Of a stretch of DNA of 64,000 bases, positions 1 through 8,151 are shown one piece after another. Every line of letters begins with the position of its first letter. Positions within the stretch are counted from its first letter, which is position 1. Below the pieces are notes generated by a model. The model saw only the letters and a program-made list of their open reading frames with translations. It did no database searches and had not been told where the DNA came from. The DNA comes from Salininema proteolyticum (GTDB lineage Bacteria > Actinomycetota > Actinomycetes > Mycobacteriales > Micromonosporaceae): positions 1,364,001-1,428,000 of the forward strand of contig NZ_JBHUNX010000001.1 in the NCBI RefSeq assembly GCF_042685645.1, in the 5' to 3' direction. Both the position numbers and the translations under genes were made by a program.

Positions 1-2387
1 GGATAGCGGCCCCGCATCTCCTTGCGCACCTCCTTATACGGCCCCTCCCAGAACGACGTCAGATCCGACGTGACCGCCAAGGGCCTTCCCGCCGGACTCA
101 ACAGGTGCAGCGTCACCGCCACGCCCGAAACCCGCGGAGTCTCGGTGGCGCCGAACATCTCCTGCAGCTTGACCGCCAGGACTGGGGCCTCGCCCCCGTA
201 GTCCAGGCGGGCCTTCCGCCCGCTCGGGATGCCCAGCGCCTCGGGTGCCGCCTCGTCGATAGACACCTGCCAGGGCAGTAGATTCCGCAGCGCCTGCCCC
301 ATCGGGATCCTCGCGACGTCCTTCCGCGACCGGGCCCGGGACCACCACGGCTCCAGCCAGTCGGTCGAGGACAGGAGATCCTCATCGGACACGCCCGGCC
401 ACGGATCACCGACGACCCTGTGGCAGAAGGCCATCCGCTCCCTCAACCGTTCGGCGTCCTCGGTCCACGTGAGCATGCCCAACCCCTCGATCCGCAGGCC
501 CTCGGCCAGCGCGGCGCCCACCTCGCCGGGATCGACCTCCCGCAACGGCTTGGACTCCACCTCGATCGCACCGAGACGGCGCACCCGGCGCGCGGCCACG
601 GTTCCGCGCTCGCGGTCCCACTCGACGCGGTCTTCCACCACGTCGCCGACCAGCTCGCAGGCCAGCTCCCCATCGATCGGCACGGCCGCGCGGATGCGGG
701 CGGCGGCTTGCCCTCTCGAACGGTCGGCGTCGGCGATCGCGAGCCACTCGCACCCCGACAGCGACGACCCCTGCGAGGCAACGGCGCCGGTGCCCGCGAC
801 GGTCCGCCACTGGCCACCCTGTCTCCGCGCCACCCTCTCCGGGAACGCCAGGGCGACGACCGTCGCGGCCGTCTCGTCGTCCCCGGTGCGGACGTCGTTG
901 CGTTCGACGGCGCGCTCCAGCCTCCGCACCTCCGCCTGCCACTGCCGGTCCTTCTGCGCGCGCAGGCGCCTCCACTCGGCGAGGAGATCGTCGCCGCGTC
1001 CGCGCCGGTCCAGGTTCAGCAGCGCCGCGACTTCTGCCGCGCCGGCACTGCCGACCCGCTCGGCCCCGTCCAGCAGGGCCCGGGCCAGACGCGGGTGGAC
1101 GCCGGCCTTGGCCAGCGCGCGGCCCCGTGCGGTCGCCCCGCCGTCGGCGTTCACGGCTCCCAGCGAGGAGAGCACCTCGCCGGCAGCGGTCAGTGCGCCC
1201 GGCGAAGGACGCGATGGCAGGGAGAGCTCGTCGACGGGGGTGCCCCAGCACGCCGCCTGCAGCGCGAAGGACGTCAGGTCGGAGGTGTCGATGTCCGGCA
1301 GGGGATGCGCGGGGCGGCGCGGGTGCTCGGCCTCTCCCCAACAGCGCCACACCGACCCCGCGGCCTCTCGGCCCGCTCGTCCGGCGCGCTGGTCGGTCGA
1401 GGACCGCGGCGCCGGGACGGTCGTCAGGCCCGGCAGTCCGCGCGCGTGGTCGATGACCGGTCGCCGGGAGAGGCCCGCGTCCACCACGATGCGCACGCCC
1501 GGAACGGTCAGGCTGGATTCCGCGATATCGGTCGACAGCACGACTCTGCGGCGCCCGCCGGGGCTGAGCGCGGCGTCCTGGGCCGACCCGGACACCGATC
1601 CGTGCAATTGATATATCTCGGCTCCGATATGGTCCAGTCGCTCCGCGACCCGGCGGATCTCGCCCGCGCCGGGAAGGAAGCAGAGCAGGTCGCCCTCGTC
1701 CTCGTCCAGCGCCCGGGTAACGGTGTGCGCGACATGGTCGAGGAAGCGGTTGTCCACGCGCAGACCGTCGGGCGGGGCGATGCGCTCGCGCGGCGGGGCC
1801 CAGTGCATGGCGACGGGGTGCTCCATCGGGTGGGACTCGACGGTCGGGGCGCCGCCGAGCAGGTCGTTCCACAGTGCCACGTCCACCGTCGCGGAGGCGG
1901 CCACAAGACTCAGGTCCGGCCGCAGGACCGCGCGCGTCTCCAGGAGGAAGGCCAGGGCCGTGTCCATTTCCAGGTGGCGCTCGTGGCATTCGTCGAGGAC
2001 GACGACGTCGACGCCGGGCAGCTCGGGGTCGGCCAGAAGCCGGTTGAGGAGCACTCCGGTCGTCACGACCTCTATGACGGTGTCCCCGGACTTCTTGGAG
2101 TCGCCGCGGATCTGGTAACCGACGCGTCGGCCCGCCGCCTCGCCGAGGAGGGAGGCCATGCGCCGCGCGGCCGCGCGGGTGGCGAGCCGGCGGGGTTCGG
2201 CGACGAGGACGCGGCGCGGGGGAGCGCCGTCGTCGAGCAGCCCGGCGAGCGCCAGCGGGGCGACGGTCGTCTTTCCCGTTCCGGGCGGGGCGGCGAGCAC
2301 GGCCGTCCCGGTGTCGGCCACCGCCGCTTCGAGCGCGGGCAGGGCGGACAGTATCGGCAGGTCGGGGAGTGTCGGCATGGCGTCCAT
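1..2387 (-). CDS. hrpB: ATP-dependent RNA helicase HrpB, 3' end outside window
   Basis: DEAH-box superfamily 2 helicase that uses ATP hydrolysis to act on RNA. The translated minus-strand frame starts MDAMPTLPDL. It carries a Walker A motif APPGTGKT near residues 33-40, an EPRRLATRAAA motif Ia segment, a DECH motif II in VVLDECHERH and a SAT motif III, the usual helicase order. About 795 codons are present. The frame is still open at base 1 and reads WEGPYKEVRKEMRGRYP, the conserved C-terminal stretch of HrpB, so only about 10-20 residues are missing. An in-frame ATG at 2378 is the alternative start. No strong ribosome site is visible at either. The large overlapping frames here are shadows. 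Confidence 0.93.
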   Translation of the reverse strand, partial: MDAMPTLPDLPILSALPALEAAVADTGTAVLAAPPGTGKTTVAPLALAGLLDDGAPPRRVLVAEPRRLATRAAARRMASLLGEAAGRRVGYQIRGDSKKSGDTVIEVVTTGVLLNRLLADPELPGVDVVVLDECHERHLEMDTALAFLLETRAVLRPDLSLVAASATVDVALWNDLLGGAPTVESHPMEHPVAMHWAPPRERIAPPDGLRVDNRFLDHVAHTVTRALDEDEGDLLCFLPGAGEIRRVAERLDHIGAEIYQLHGSVSGSAQDAALSPGGRRRVVLSTDIAESSLTVPGVRIVVDAGLSRRPVIDHARGLPGLTTVPAPRSSTDQRAGRAGREAAGSVWRCWGEAEHPRRPAHPLPDIDTSDLTSFALQAACWGTPVDELSLPSRPSPGALTAAGEVLSSLGAVNADGGATARGRALAKAGVHPRLARALLDGAERVGSAGAAEVAALLNLDRRGRGDDLLAEWRRLRAQKDRQWQAEVRRLERAVERNDVRTGDDETAATVVALAFPERVARRQGGQWRTVAGTGAVASQGSSLSGCEWLAIADADRSRGQAAARIRAAVPIDGELACELVGDVVEDRVEWDRERGTVAARRVRRLGAIEVESKPLREVDPGEVGAALAEGLRIEGLGMLTWTEDAERLRERMAFCHRVVGDPWPGVSDEDLLSSTDWLEPWWSRARSRKDVARIPMGQALRNLLPWQVSIDEAAPEALGIPSGRKARLDYGGEAPVLAVKLQEMFGATETPRVSGVAVTLHLLSPAGRPLAVTSDLTSFWEGPYKEVRKEMRGRY

Positions 2388-2398
2388 TGTCGCAGTAC

Positions 2399-2426
2399 GG
2401 GGCGGGGCGCTCTGGCACCCCGCCCC
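2399..2426 (-). terminator. Hairpin after first protease gene
   Basis: Perfect 9-bp G/C stem GGGGCGGGG / CCCCGCCCC with a 10-nt loop. It lies between the stop of the minus-strand protease at 2461 and the start of hrpB. There is no T-run, as is common in high-GC actinobacteria. Confidence 0.5.
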
Positions 2427-2460
2427 TCCGGCCGCCGGGTTCACACGGCGGCTCCTGCCG

Positions 2461-3615
2461 TCAGTCCACCGTTCGCGTCACGAGCTTCAGGTGCCACTTC
2501 TTCAGGATCGGGTTGATCGGCTGGAAGAAGGTGGTTCCGCCGCGGCGGCAGTCGCCGGATCCGCCGGAGGTCATGCCCTGGGCGCTGTTGCCGGTGATGA
2601 AGGAGCCGCCCGAGTCGCCGGGCTCGGCGCAGGCGCTGGTGCGGGTGAGTCCGCGGACGGTGCCCTGCGGGTAGTGGACCGTCTGCTTCTTGGCCTCGAT
2701 GTACCCGCACTGCCAGCCGGTGGTGGAGCCGGAGCGGCAGACGGAGGAGCCCACGGCGGCCTCGTCGGAGTCGTAGACGTGGCGGGAGCCGTTGTAGGTG
2801 TTGACGATGTTGTAGAGGGTCTGGTCCGAGCCGACGGAGGCCCAGGCGCCGTCGTTGCGGGGGAAGATCGAGTCCTCGAAGATGCCGGGAGAGGCGTTTC
2901 CGCCGGTGACCCTGTCGCCGGGTTCGCCGCAGTGGCCGGCGGTGGTGAAGCCCTTGGCCGAGCCCTTGGTGACGGCGAACCCGACCGAGCAGCGCCAGGA
3001 GTTCTCGACGTTGTAGGCGTCGCCGCCGCGGACGTAGTAGGGCTCGTAGGCCTCGTCGGCGACCGTGATGTCCACTGCGCTGGGATCGGCCCCGGCGTCC
3101 GCGACGAGGCTGTCGGCGGCGGCGGGGTCGGTGGCTTCGAGGACGACGGTGTTGTCGCGGACGTCGATGTACCAGCCGGCGATGCCGTCGGTCTCTCCGG
3201 CGGCCTCGAAGGAGTCGGTCACCGACTCGAGCTCGGCCATGCTGTGGTCGACGACCACCGTGTCCACCCCGGACGGGGCGGTTTCTCCCAGGGAGGTGGA
3301 CGCGGCGGTGACGCTCCCGTCCGGGTCGATCCAGACGCCTGCGTATCCGGCGCCGTAGTCGTCGGCGAGTTCGGTGTCGAGGTCGGAGGCGACGGCTTCG
3401 ACGGCGAGGCGGTCGTGGGCCTCGGAGCGGGTGAGTCCGAGTTGGTCGGTCATGGCGGCGATGAGTTCCGGTGAGACGGCGCCTTCGAGGTCGGCCCGGG
3501 CTTCGGCGGTTCGGGACTGGAGACTGTCGGCCATGGCGGGGCCGGCCGCTGTCAGGGCGTAGGCCGCGGTGACGGCCGCCGCCCCCGCCGCGGCGAGAAT
3601 CGCTTTGCGTTTCAC
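2461..3615 (-). CDS. Secreted S1E (alpha-lytic/streptogrisin-type) serine protease
   Basis: Exported chymotrypsin-fold serine endopeptidase made as a pre-pro-enzyme, 384 aa. Residues 1-29 are a signal peptide (MKRKA, Ala-rich core, AMAD cleavage region). Residues ~30-195 form the alpha-lytic-type prodomain, which acts as a folding chaperone in this family. The mature protease begins near VRGGDAYN. The catalytic triad is visible: His228 in TTAGHCG, Asp255 in RNDGAWAS, Ser335 in EPGDSGGSF, with Cys209/Cys229 as a likely disulfide. The start is GTG at 3615 behind a strong GGAGGAGGA site. It is a close paralogue of the protease at 3954-5099, with aligned triad positions and a near-identical prodomain segment. 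Confidence 0.93.
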   Translation of the reverse strand: MKRKAILAAAGAAAVTAAYALTAAGPAMADSLQSRTAEARADLEGAVSPELIAAMTDQLGLTRSEAHDRLAVEAVASDLDTELADDYGAGYAGVWIDPDGSVTAASTSLGETAPSGVDTVVVDHSMAELESVTDSFEAAGETDGIAGWYIDVRDNTVVLEATDPAAADSLVADAGADPSAVDITVADEAYEPYYVRGGDAYNVENSWRCSVGFAVTKGSAKGFTTAGHCGEPGDRVTGGNASPGIFEDSIFPRNDGAWASVGSDQTLYNIVNTYNGSRHVYDSDEAAVGSSVCRSGSTTGWQCGYIEAKKQTVHYPQGTVRGLTRTSACAEPGDSGGSFITGNSAQGMTSGGSGDCRRGGTTFFQPINPILKKWHLKLVTRTVD

Positions 3616-3654
3616 GGTTTTCCTCCTCCGTTGAGTGGACGGGATCGCTCCCGG

Positions 3655-3670
3655 GGCCCGCGAACGGGCC
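3655..3670 (-). promoter_or_regulatory. 5'-UTR hairpin of first protease
   Basis: GGCCCG-CGAA-CGGGCC is a perfect 6-bp stem with a tetraloop, inside the predicted leader of the protease mRNA. The second protease leader also holds a 6-bp hairpin (5132-5153) of different sequence. A role in mRNA stability or translation control is inference. Confidence 0.35.
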
Positions 3671-3679
3671 TATGGCAGA

Positions 3680-3730
3680 ACGGTAGAGGGAAAACAGTGG
3701 TTCGTAAATATGAGAATATGTTGAACTAAC
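3680..3730 (-). promoter_or_regulatory. Promoter of first protease gene, AT-rich upstream
   Basis: On the minus strand a TACCGT -10-like hexamer (3680-3685) follows a pyrimidine tract and an A/T-rich segment with AAATATGAGAATATG on the plus strand. The second protease has the same CTACCGTTC core at the same distance from its start and a similar AT-rich upstream stretch. Conservation in two otherwise diverged flanks supports a shared promoter and possibly a shared activator. A palindrome CTTGTC-C-GACAAG lies further upstream at 3772-3784. Confidence 0.5.
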
Positions 3731-3886
3731 TTCAATATGGGGCGACGGGCCAGGTGAGCCTCGTGATTCCTCTTGTCCGACAAGGCGAAAGCAAGGGAGA
3801 ACCCTGTCTGTCCGGAGGGTATACCCGTTAATAGTGCACAAACGGCGTGGAGCCCGTCGGATTCCCGACTGGAGGAGGACGGAGAA

Positions 3887-3916
3887 ACGGGCGGAGCGCC
3901 ACTGCGCTCCGCCCGT
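3887..3916 (-). terminator. Terminator of second protease gene
   Basis: Perfect 12-bp stem ACGGGCGGAGCG / CGCTCCGCCCGT with a 6-nt loop, 38 bp past the stop codon of the protease at 3954-5099. The rest of 3616-3953 holds the leader and promoter of the first protease. No further gene is supported there. Confidence 0.65.
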
Positions 3917-3953
3917 CGGTGCGGGGTCGGTCCGGTGGGCCGCCCCCGGGGCG

Positions 3954-5099
3954 TCAGGCCGTCACCAGGGTGAGTCCCCAGGCGTTGAGCGCGGGATTGA
4001 TCGGCTGGAAGAAGGTCGTGCCGCCGCTGCGGCAGTCGCCGGAGCCGCCCGAGGTCATGCCCTGGGCGCTGTAACCGCTGATGAACGAACCGCCCGAGTC
4101 GCCGGGCTCGGCGCAGACGGTGGTGCGGGTGAGGCCGTTGACGGTCCCCTGCGGGTAGGAGACGGACTGGTTCTTCGCCTGCACGGTGCCGCAGTGCCAG
4201 CCCGTGGTGGAGCCGGAGCGGCAGATGGAGGCGCCCACCGCGGCCTCGTTGGAGTTGTACACGGCCCGGGAGCCGGAGTACATGTTGACCGAACCGTACA
4301 GCTGCTGGTTGGAGCCCACCGAGACCCAGGCGGCGTCCGCGCCGGGGAAGACCGACTGCTGGAACGTGCCCGGGGAGGCGCTGCCGCCGGTGACCGACGA
4401 GCCGGCGGAACCGCAGTGGCCGGCGGTCACGAAGCCCTTGGTGGAGCCCTGGGTGACCGCGAAACCGACGGAGCAGCGCGAGGAGTTGTTGATGTAGTAG
4501 GCGTCCCCTCCCCGCACGTAGTACGGCTCGTACTCGGCGTCGGTGACCTCGACGGTCACGGCGTCGGCGTCGGTCCGCGACTCGGCGATGAAGTCGCTCG
4601 CCGCGTCGGAGTCGGTGGCTTCGAGGACGACGGTGTTGTCGCGGACGTCGATGTACCAGCCGGCGATGCCGTCGGCCTCTCCGGCGGCCTCGAAGGAGTC
4701 GGTCACCGACTCGAGCTCGGCCATGCTGTGGTCGACCACGACGGTGTCGACGCCCGTCGGGGCGCTCTCGGACGCCGAGGTGGTGGCGGCGGCGACGCCG
4801 TCCCCGGACTCGAGGATCCACACGCCCGCGTAGGAGGCTCCGAAGTCGTCGCTCAGCTCGCTCTGCAGCTCGGAGGCGACGCTCTCGACGGCCAGGAGGT
4901 CGTAGGCCTCGGCCGTGGTGAGGTCGAGCTGGTCGGTCATGGCCGTGAGGAGCGAGGTGTCGACCTTGCCCTCGAGGTCGGCCCGGGCGTCGGCCGCCCT
5001 GTCGCTGAGGCTGTCGGCTTGGGCGGGAGCGGCCGCGGAGAGCGCGGCGGCCGCGATGGCCACCGCACCCGCGGCGGCGAATGTCGCTTTGCGTTTCAT
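3954..5099 (-). CDS. Secreted S1E (alpha-lytic/streptogrisin-type) serine protease, paralogue
   Basis: Pre-pro serine endopeptidase, 381 aa, secreted and self-processed. Residues 1-28 are a signal peptide (MKRKATFAAA to APAQADS), followed by a prodomain to ~195 and a mature chymotrypsin-fold domain. The triad is His228 (VTAGHCG), Asp255 (GADAAW) and Ser335 (EPGDSGGSF), the same numbering as the neighbouring paralogue. ATG start at 5099 with a weak purine-rich site. The two genes lie in tandem, each with its own promoter and terminator, so they look like a duplicated pair rather than an operon. Residues ~118-162 match the paralogue almost perfectly at DNA level, unlike the rest. Confidence 0.93.
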   Translation of the reverse strand: MKRKATFAAAGAVAIAAAALSAAAPAQADSLSDRAADARADLEGKVDTSLLTAMTDQLDLTTAEAYDLLAVESVASELQSELSDDFGASYAGVWILESGDGVAAATTSASESAPTGVDTVVVDHSMAELESVTDSFEAAGEADGIAGWYIDVRDNTVVLEATDSDAASDFIAESRTDADAVTVEVTDAEYEPYYVRGGDAYYINNSSRCSVGFAVTQGSTKGFVTAGHCGSAGSSVTGGSASPGTFQQSVFPGADAAWVSVGSNQQLYGSVNMYSGSRAVYNSNEAAVGASICRSGSTTGWHCGTVQAKNQSVSYPQGTVNGLTRTTVCAEPGDSGGSFISGYSAQGMTSGGSGDCRSGGTTFFQPINPALNAWGLTLVTA

Positions 5100-5166
5100 G
5101 ATGTCTTCTCTTCCGTTGTGTGTACGGGTTTCTCACCCGAGAGCCCCGGTGAGGGCCTCGTACGGA

Positions 5167-5215
5167 ACGGTAGAAAAGAAATCGATATTTGTACATAGGC
5201 ATATTGGGGTGGTGA
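5167..5215 (-). promoter_or_regulatory. Promoter of second protease gene
   Basis: The minus strand reads TTCTTTTCTACCGTTCCG, with TACCGT at 5167-5172 as -10 and an A/T-rich tract with ATATTTGTACATA upstream. It matches the promoter region of the first protease in core sequence and in distance to the start (about 65 nt). The predicted leader contains the CTCACC / GGTGAG stem at 5132-5153. Confidence 0.5.
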
Positions 5216-5386
5216 TCGGCCCACACTGCGAACGCCCTGGTAGTCGGCGTCGACCTCATGGAGGCTACCGGAAATGCAAGGGTTTTCCCTCCGTGCCGTC
5301 CCGGCGTTCCCGGTCCGGAGGGAGGCGCTCAAACTCCTCTGCGGTGAAGGGCCGCAGGGGGTCCGGACGATCGAGCCGAACCCCGC

Positions 5387-5857
5387 TCAACCGAGGTGGA
5401 CCTCTCCGGAACGCCGGAAACCGTGCTCGATACGCAACCCGGTCGACGGATGCACGTCGAGCTCCGCCACCTCGTCCTCGCCGCACCAGCGCAAGAGGGG
5501 CGATTCGGCGGACGGCCGCAGTCGGCCGCCCACCGCTTCCCCGCGGAAGCACAGTGCGAACTGCTGGCGCACCTCACCGTCGCCGTAATCGATCACGTGC
5601 GAGGGATCGGTGTACGTGCCCACGAACCCGGTCAACCGCACCTCCAGCCCCGTCTCCTCGCGCGCCTCGCGGACGGCCGTCTCCGGCAGGGACTCGCCCA
5701 GCTCGTGAGTGCCTCCCGGCAGCGCCCACAGGCCGTTGTCGCTGCGGCGGAGCAAGAGCACGCGGCCCGCGCCGTCCTCGACGAACACGCACGCGGCGGG
5801 CACGGCAGACGTCGGTTCGGGCGCTTCAGCGTCTCCCCAGTGATCGATGCGAACCAT
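5387..5857 (-). CDS. Nudix hydrolase
   Basis: Predicted cytosolic pyrophosphohydrolase acting on a nucleoside diphosphate linked to another moiety, 156 aa. The Nudix box is intact: a Gly in the ALPGGTHELGESL turn, then PETAVREAREETGLEV, which supplies the metal-binding REXXEE core at about residues 59-66. The N-terminus (MVRIDHWGD) and the SAVPAACVFVEDGAGRVLLLRR strand are typical of small actinobacterial Nudix proteins. Substrate cannot be told. The ATG at 5857 lies 6 nt from a GATAAT hexamer, suggesting a leaderless transcript divergent from the acetyltransferase pair. Confidence 0.9.
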   Translation of the reverse strand: MVRIDHWGDAEAPEPTSAVPAACVFVEDGAGRVLLLRRSDNGLWALPGGTHELGESLPETAVREAREETGLEVRLTGFVGTYTDPSHVIDYGDGEVRQQFALCFRGEAVGGRLRPSAESPLLRWCGEDEVAELDVHPSTGLRIEHGFRRSGEVHLG

Positions 5858-5863
5858 GCGCCC

Positions 5864-5901
5864 ATTATCCGATTGACGGTCGCCGAGCTCCCCTCTAGGG
5901 T
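5864..5901. promoter_or_regulatory. Divergent leaderless promoters, Nudix / GNAT pair
   Basis: Plus strand: -35 TTGACG (5873-5878), 17-bp spacer, -10 TAGGGT (5896-5901), then 6 nt to the ATG at 5908. Minus strand: GATAAT (5864-5869), 6 nt before the Nudix ATG at 5857. Neither start has a Shine-Dalgarno sequence. The plus-strand promoter is the best complete -35/-10 match in the window. Confidence 0.7.
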
Positions 5902-5907
5902 CATAAC

Positions 5908-6558
5908 ATGCTGAAAGACATCTTCCCCTTCCTCGGTACGACCATCCGGACCCCGCGACTCGAGATGCGAGTGGCCGACGACGCGGAGCGCGCCGCTCTC
6001 GCCGACGTGGCCGTCGGCGGCATCTACCCGGAGGGGAAGAACCCGTTCACGACCGAATGGGCCGAGGTCGAGCCCGAGACGCTGCGCCGCAACTTCCTCC
6101 AGCACCACTGGGCGGCCATGGCCACCTGGAAGCCGGAGAAGTGGACCCTCATGCTCACGGTTTTCGTCGGCGGAGAACCGGTCGGCGTGCAGGACGTCGG
6201 AGCGAGGGACTTCGGGGTGACCCGACTGGTGAACTCCAGCTCGTGGCTCGGCCGCGATGCCCAGGGCAAGGGCCTCGGCACCGAGATGCGGGCCGCCATG
6301 CTCGAGTTCGCCTTCACACGGCTGGAGGCCGATTTCGCCGCGTCGGAGTCCTTCGAGGGCAACCTCGCCTCGGAGACGGTCTCGAAGAAGAACGGCTACG
6401 AGGGCAATGGAGTCGACACCATCACCGTCGCCGGCGAGGCCAAGGCGCTCAACCGCTGGCTGCTCACGCGCGAACGCTGGGAGCGCCACCGCCGCGACGA
6501 CATCGAGATCACCGGCTTCACACCCGAGTGCCGGCCCCTCTTCGGACTGGAGGAGTGA
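5908..6558 (+). CDS. GNAT family N-acetyltransferase (first of twin genes)
   Basis: Predicted acetyl-CoA-dependent N-acetyltransferase of the RimJ/RimL type, 216 aa. The acetyl-CoA pyrophosphate loop is visible as GRDAQGKGLGTEMRAA (~residues 115-130), following the substrate-side TPRLEMRVADDAE strand and preceding an ASETVSKKNGYEGNG segment typical of the family. The gene is followed after 2 nt by a paralogue, so the pair is a co-transcribed tandem duplicate. The acceptor substrate is unknown. The start at 5908 is leaderless. Confidence 0.88.
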   Translation: MLKDIFPFLGTTIRTPRLEMRVADDAERAALADVAVGGIYPEGKNPFTTEWAEVEPETLRRNFLQHHWAAMATWKPEKWTLMLTVFVGGEPVGVQDVGARDFGVTRLVNSSSWLGRDAQGKGLGTEMRAAMLEFAFTRLEADFAASESFEGNLASETVSKKNGYEGNGVDTITVAGEAKALNRWLLTRERWERHRRDDIEITGFTPECRPLFGLEE

Positions 6559-6560
6559 CG

Positions 6561-7214
6561 ATGCGACCCGACGAGGCGTTCCCCTTCTTCGGGATCGAGA
6601 TCCGCACCCCGCGACTGAGCCTGCGCCTGGGCGGCGACGAGGACAACCTCGCGCTCGCGCGGGTGGCCGCTAGCGGCATCTACCCGGCAGGGCGGATCCC
6701 CTTCGTCTCCACCTGGGCCGAGGAGGACCCGGACGTCCTGCCCCGCAACCTCCTCCAGCACCGCTGGGGCAACCTCTCCGGGCAGCGGCCCGGGGACTGG
6801 AACCTCCACTTCACCGTCTTCCACGAGGGGGGTCCGGTCGGCGTGCAGAGCCTCTGGGCGAAGGACTTCGGAGTGCGGCGGACGGTCAACTCCGGATCCT
6901 GGCTCGGACGTGACTTCCAGGGCCGGGGCCTCGGCACCGAGATGAGGGCGGCGGTTCTGGAACTGGGATTCGCGACGCTGGGCGCCGAGCTGGCGCACTC
7001 CGGTTCGTTCCGGGGCAACGCCGCTTCGGAGGCCGTCTCGCGCAAGCTGGGCTACGAACCCAACGGCATAGAGGTCTACGCGGTGAAGGGCGAGCGCAAG
7101 ATCTCGCAGAACTGGCTGCTGCGGCGGGAGGCGTGGGAGCGGAGCCGGCGCGAGGTCATCTCGGTCTCCGGCGTCACTCCCGCCTGCCTCGAGTTCTTCG
7201 GCCTCACCCCGTAG
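6561..7214 (+). CDS. GNAT family N-acetyltransferase (second of twin genes)
   Basis: 217-aa paralogue of the preceding protein with the same order of motifs: TPRLSLRLGGDED near the N-terminus, the SGSWLGRDFQGRGLGTEMR acetyl-CoA loop, then NAASEAVSRKLGYEPNG. Start ATG at 6561, 2 nt past the upstream stop, with GGAGG inside the end of the upstream gene acting as ribosome site. A longer open frame from 6057 is a shadow. The 3' end overlaps the convergent VOC gene by 11 bp. Confidence 0.88.
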   Translation: MRPDEAFPFFGIEIRTPRLSLRLGGDEDNLALARVAASGIYPAGRIPFVSTWAEEDPDVLPRNLLQHRWGNLSGQRPGDWNLHFTVFHEGGPVGVQSLWAKDFGVRRTVNSGSWLGRDFQGRGLGTEMRAAVLELGFATLGAELAHSGSFRGNAASEAVSRKLGYEPNGIEVYAVKGERKISQNWLLRREAWERSRREVISVSGVTPACLEFFGLTP

Positions 7215-7989
7215 GCTCGTTCGCCATGATCGCGAAGACGGCGCCCTGCGGGTCCGCCGCCAGCGCGATGCGGCCGGCGCCCTCCATCGTGGCGGGCTTC
7301 ATGAGGAGGGTGCCGCCGCCGGAGGAGATCGCCTCGGCCGTGGCGTCGCAGTCGGCCGTCGCGAAGTACACCGTCCATCCGGACGGCTGTCCGGGCACGT
7401 CCGCCCCGGTGCCGTCCGGCTGGAAGAGGCCGCTGTGGGTATCGTTCTCCCCGCCTGTCGAGGCGGCGGTGTAGACGCCGTCGCCGTCGGGCATCGGGTA
7501 GTCGAAGTAGGTCCACCCGAAGAGCGAACGGTAGAAGTCCTTGTCCCGGTCTCGGTTCGCGGTGGACAGCTCGGTCCAGCACAGGGCGCCGGGGTCGCCC
7601 AGCGCGTCGAGGCCCTTGACGGTTCCCGGCTGCCAGACGGAGAATCCGGCCCCGGAGGGGTCGGCGAAGGCGGCCAGGGAACCCATGTCGAAGACCCGCA
7701 TGGGTTCTTCCCGCACGGTGCCGCCGGCGTCGCGCACGGCCGCGGCGGCGGCCTCGGCGTCGTCGGTCATGAAGTACAGGCCCCAGGACGGCGCGGCCCC
7801 CATGGAGGGGCCCATGGCGGCGACGGTCTTCCCGTCCTTCTTGAAGAACCCGTAGCCGCCCGCCTCGGGCGGCAGGGGCTCGTGCTCCCAGCCGAAGACC
7901 GACCGGTAGAAGCCGGCGGAGGCGGCGAAGTCGTTGCTGCCCACGTCGACCCATACCGGTCGGCCCACGGTGAACTCGGTCGTCAGCAT
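7204..7989 (-). CDS. VOC family protein with two glyoxalase-like domains
   Basis: 261-aa protein of the vicinal oxygen chelate superfamily with two tandem glyoxalase/bleomycin-resistance modules: first GRPVWVDVGSNDFAASAGFY to about residue 125, second PGALCWTELSTANRDRDKDF onward. This double-domain form is common in actinomycetes, usually without a known substrate. ATG at 7989 is chosen because GAGAGGA lies 6-8 nt upstream. An in-frame start at 8031 adds 14 unlikely residues. Stop overlaps the convergent GNAT gene. Confidence 0.87.
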   Translation of the reverse strand: MLTTEFTVGRPVWVDVGSNDFAASAGFYRSVFGWEHEPLPPEAGGYGFFKKDGKTVAAMGPSMGAAPSWGLYFMTDDAEAAAAAVRDAGGTVREEPMRVFDMGSLAAFADPSGAGFSVWQPGTVKGLDALGDPGALCWTELSTANRDRDKDFYRSLFGWTYFDYPMPDGDGVYTAASTGGENDTHSGLFQPDGTGADVPGQPSGWTVYFATADCDATAEAISSGGGTLLMKPATMEGAGRIALAADPQGAVFAIMANEPTG

Positions 7990-8151
7990 CAGGTCCTCTC
8001 GCTCTCTGCCGCCGGTGCGGCTCACCGCCATTATCGCGTGGCGGAGCGCAGCGGGCGGCAGATCGGAGAAGGCGCGGACGGCCGACGCCTCTCCCGTCCC
8101 GGGACGATCCCCGTGGGGAGCGGCGGCCCCGGGCAGGGGGGCGTCGGTGTT

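Noticed and set aside
406..2418. Long minus-strand frame of 670 codons overlapping hrpB
   Set aside because: Arg/Pro-rich translation without any domain; the true HrpB frame runs through the same bases with full helicase motifs.
229..2516. Two long plus-strand frames opposite hrpB
   Set aside because: Low-complexity composition typical of antisense frames in GC-rich DNA; no domain or start signal.
2158..5198. Plus-strand frames of 438 and 454 codons opposite the protease genes
   Set aside because: Gly/Val/Ala repeats are the reverse-frame image of the protease genes; no ribosome sites.
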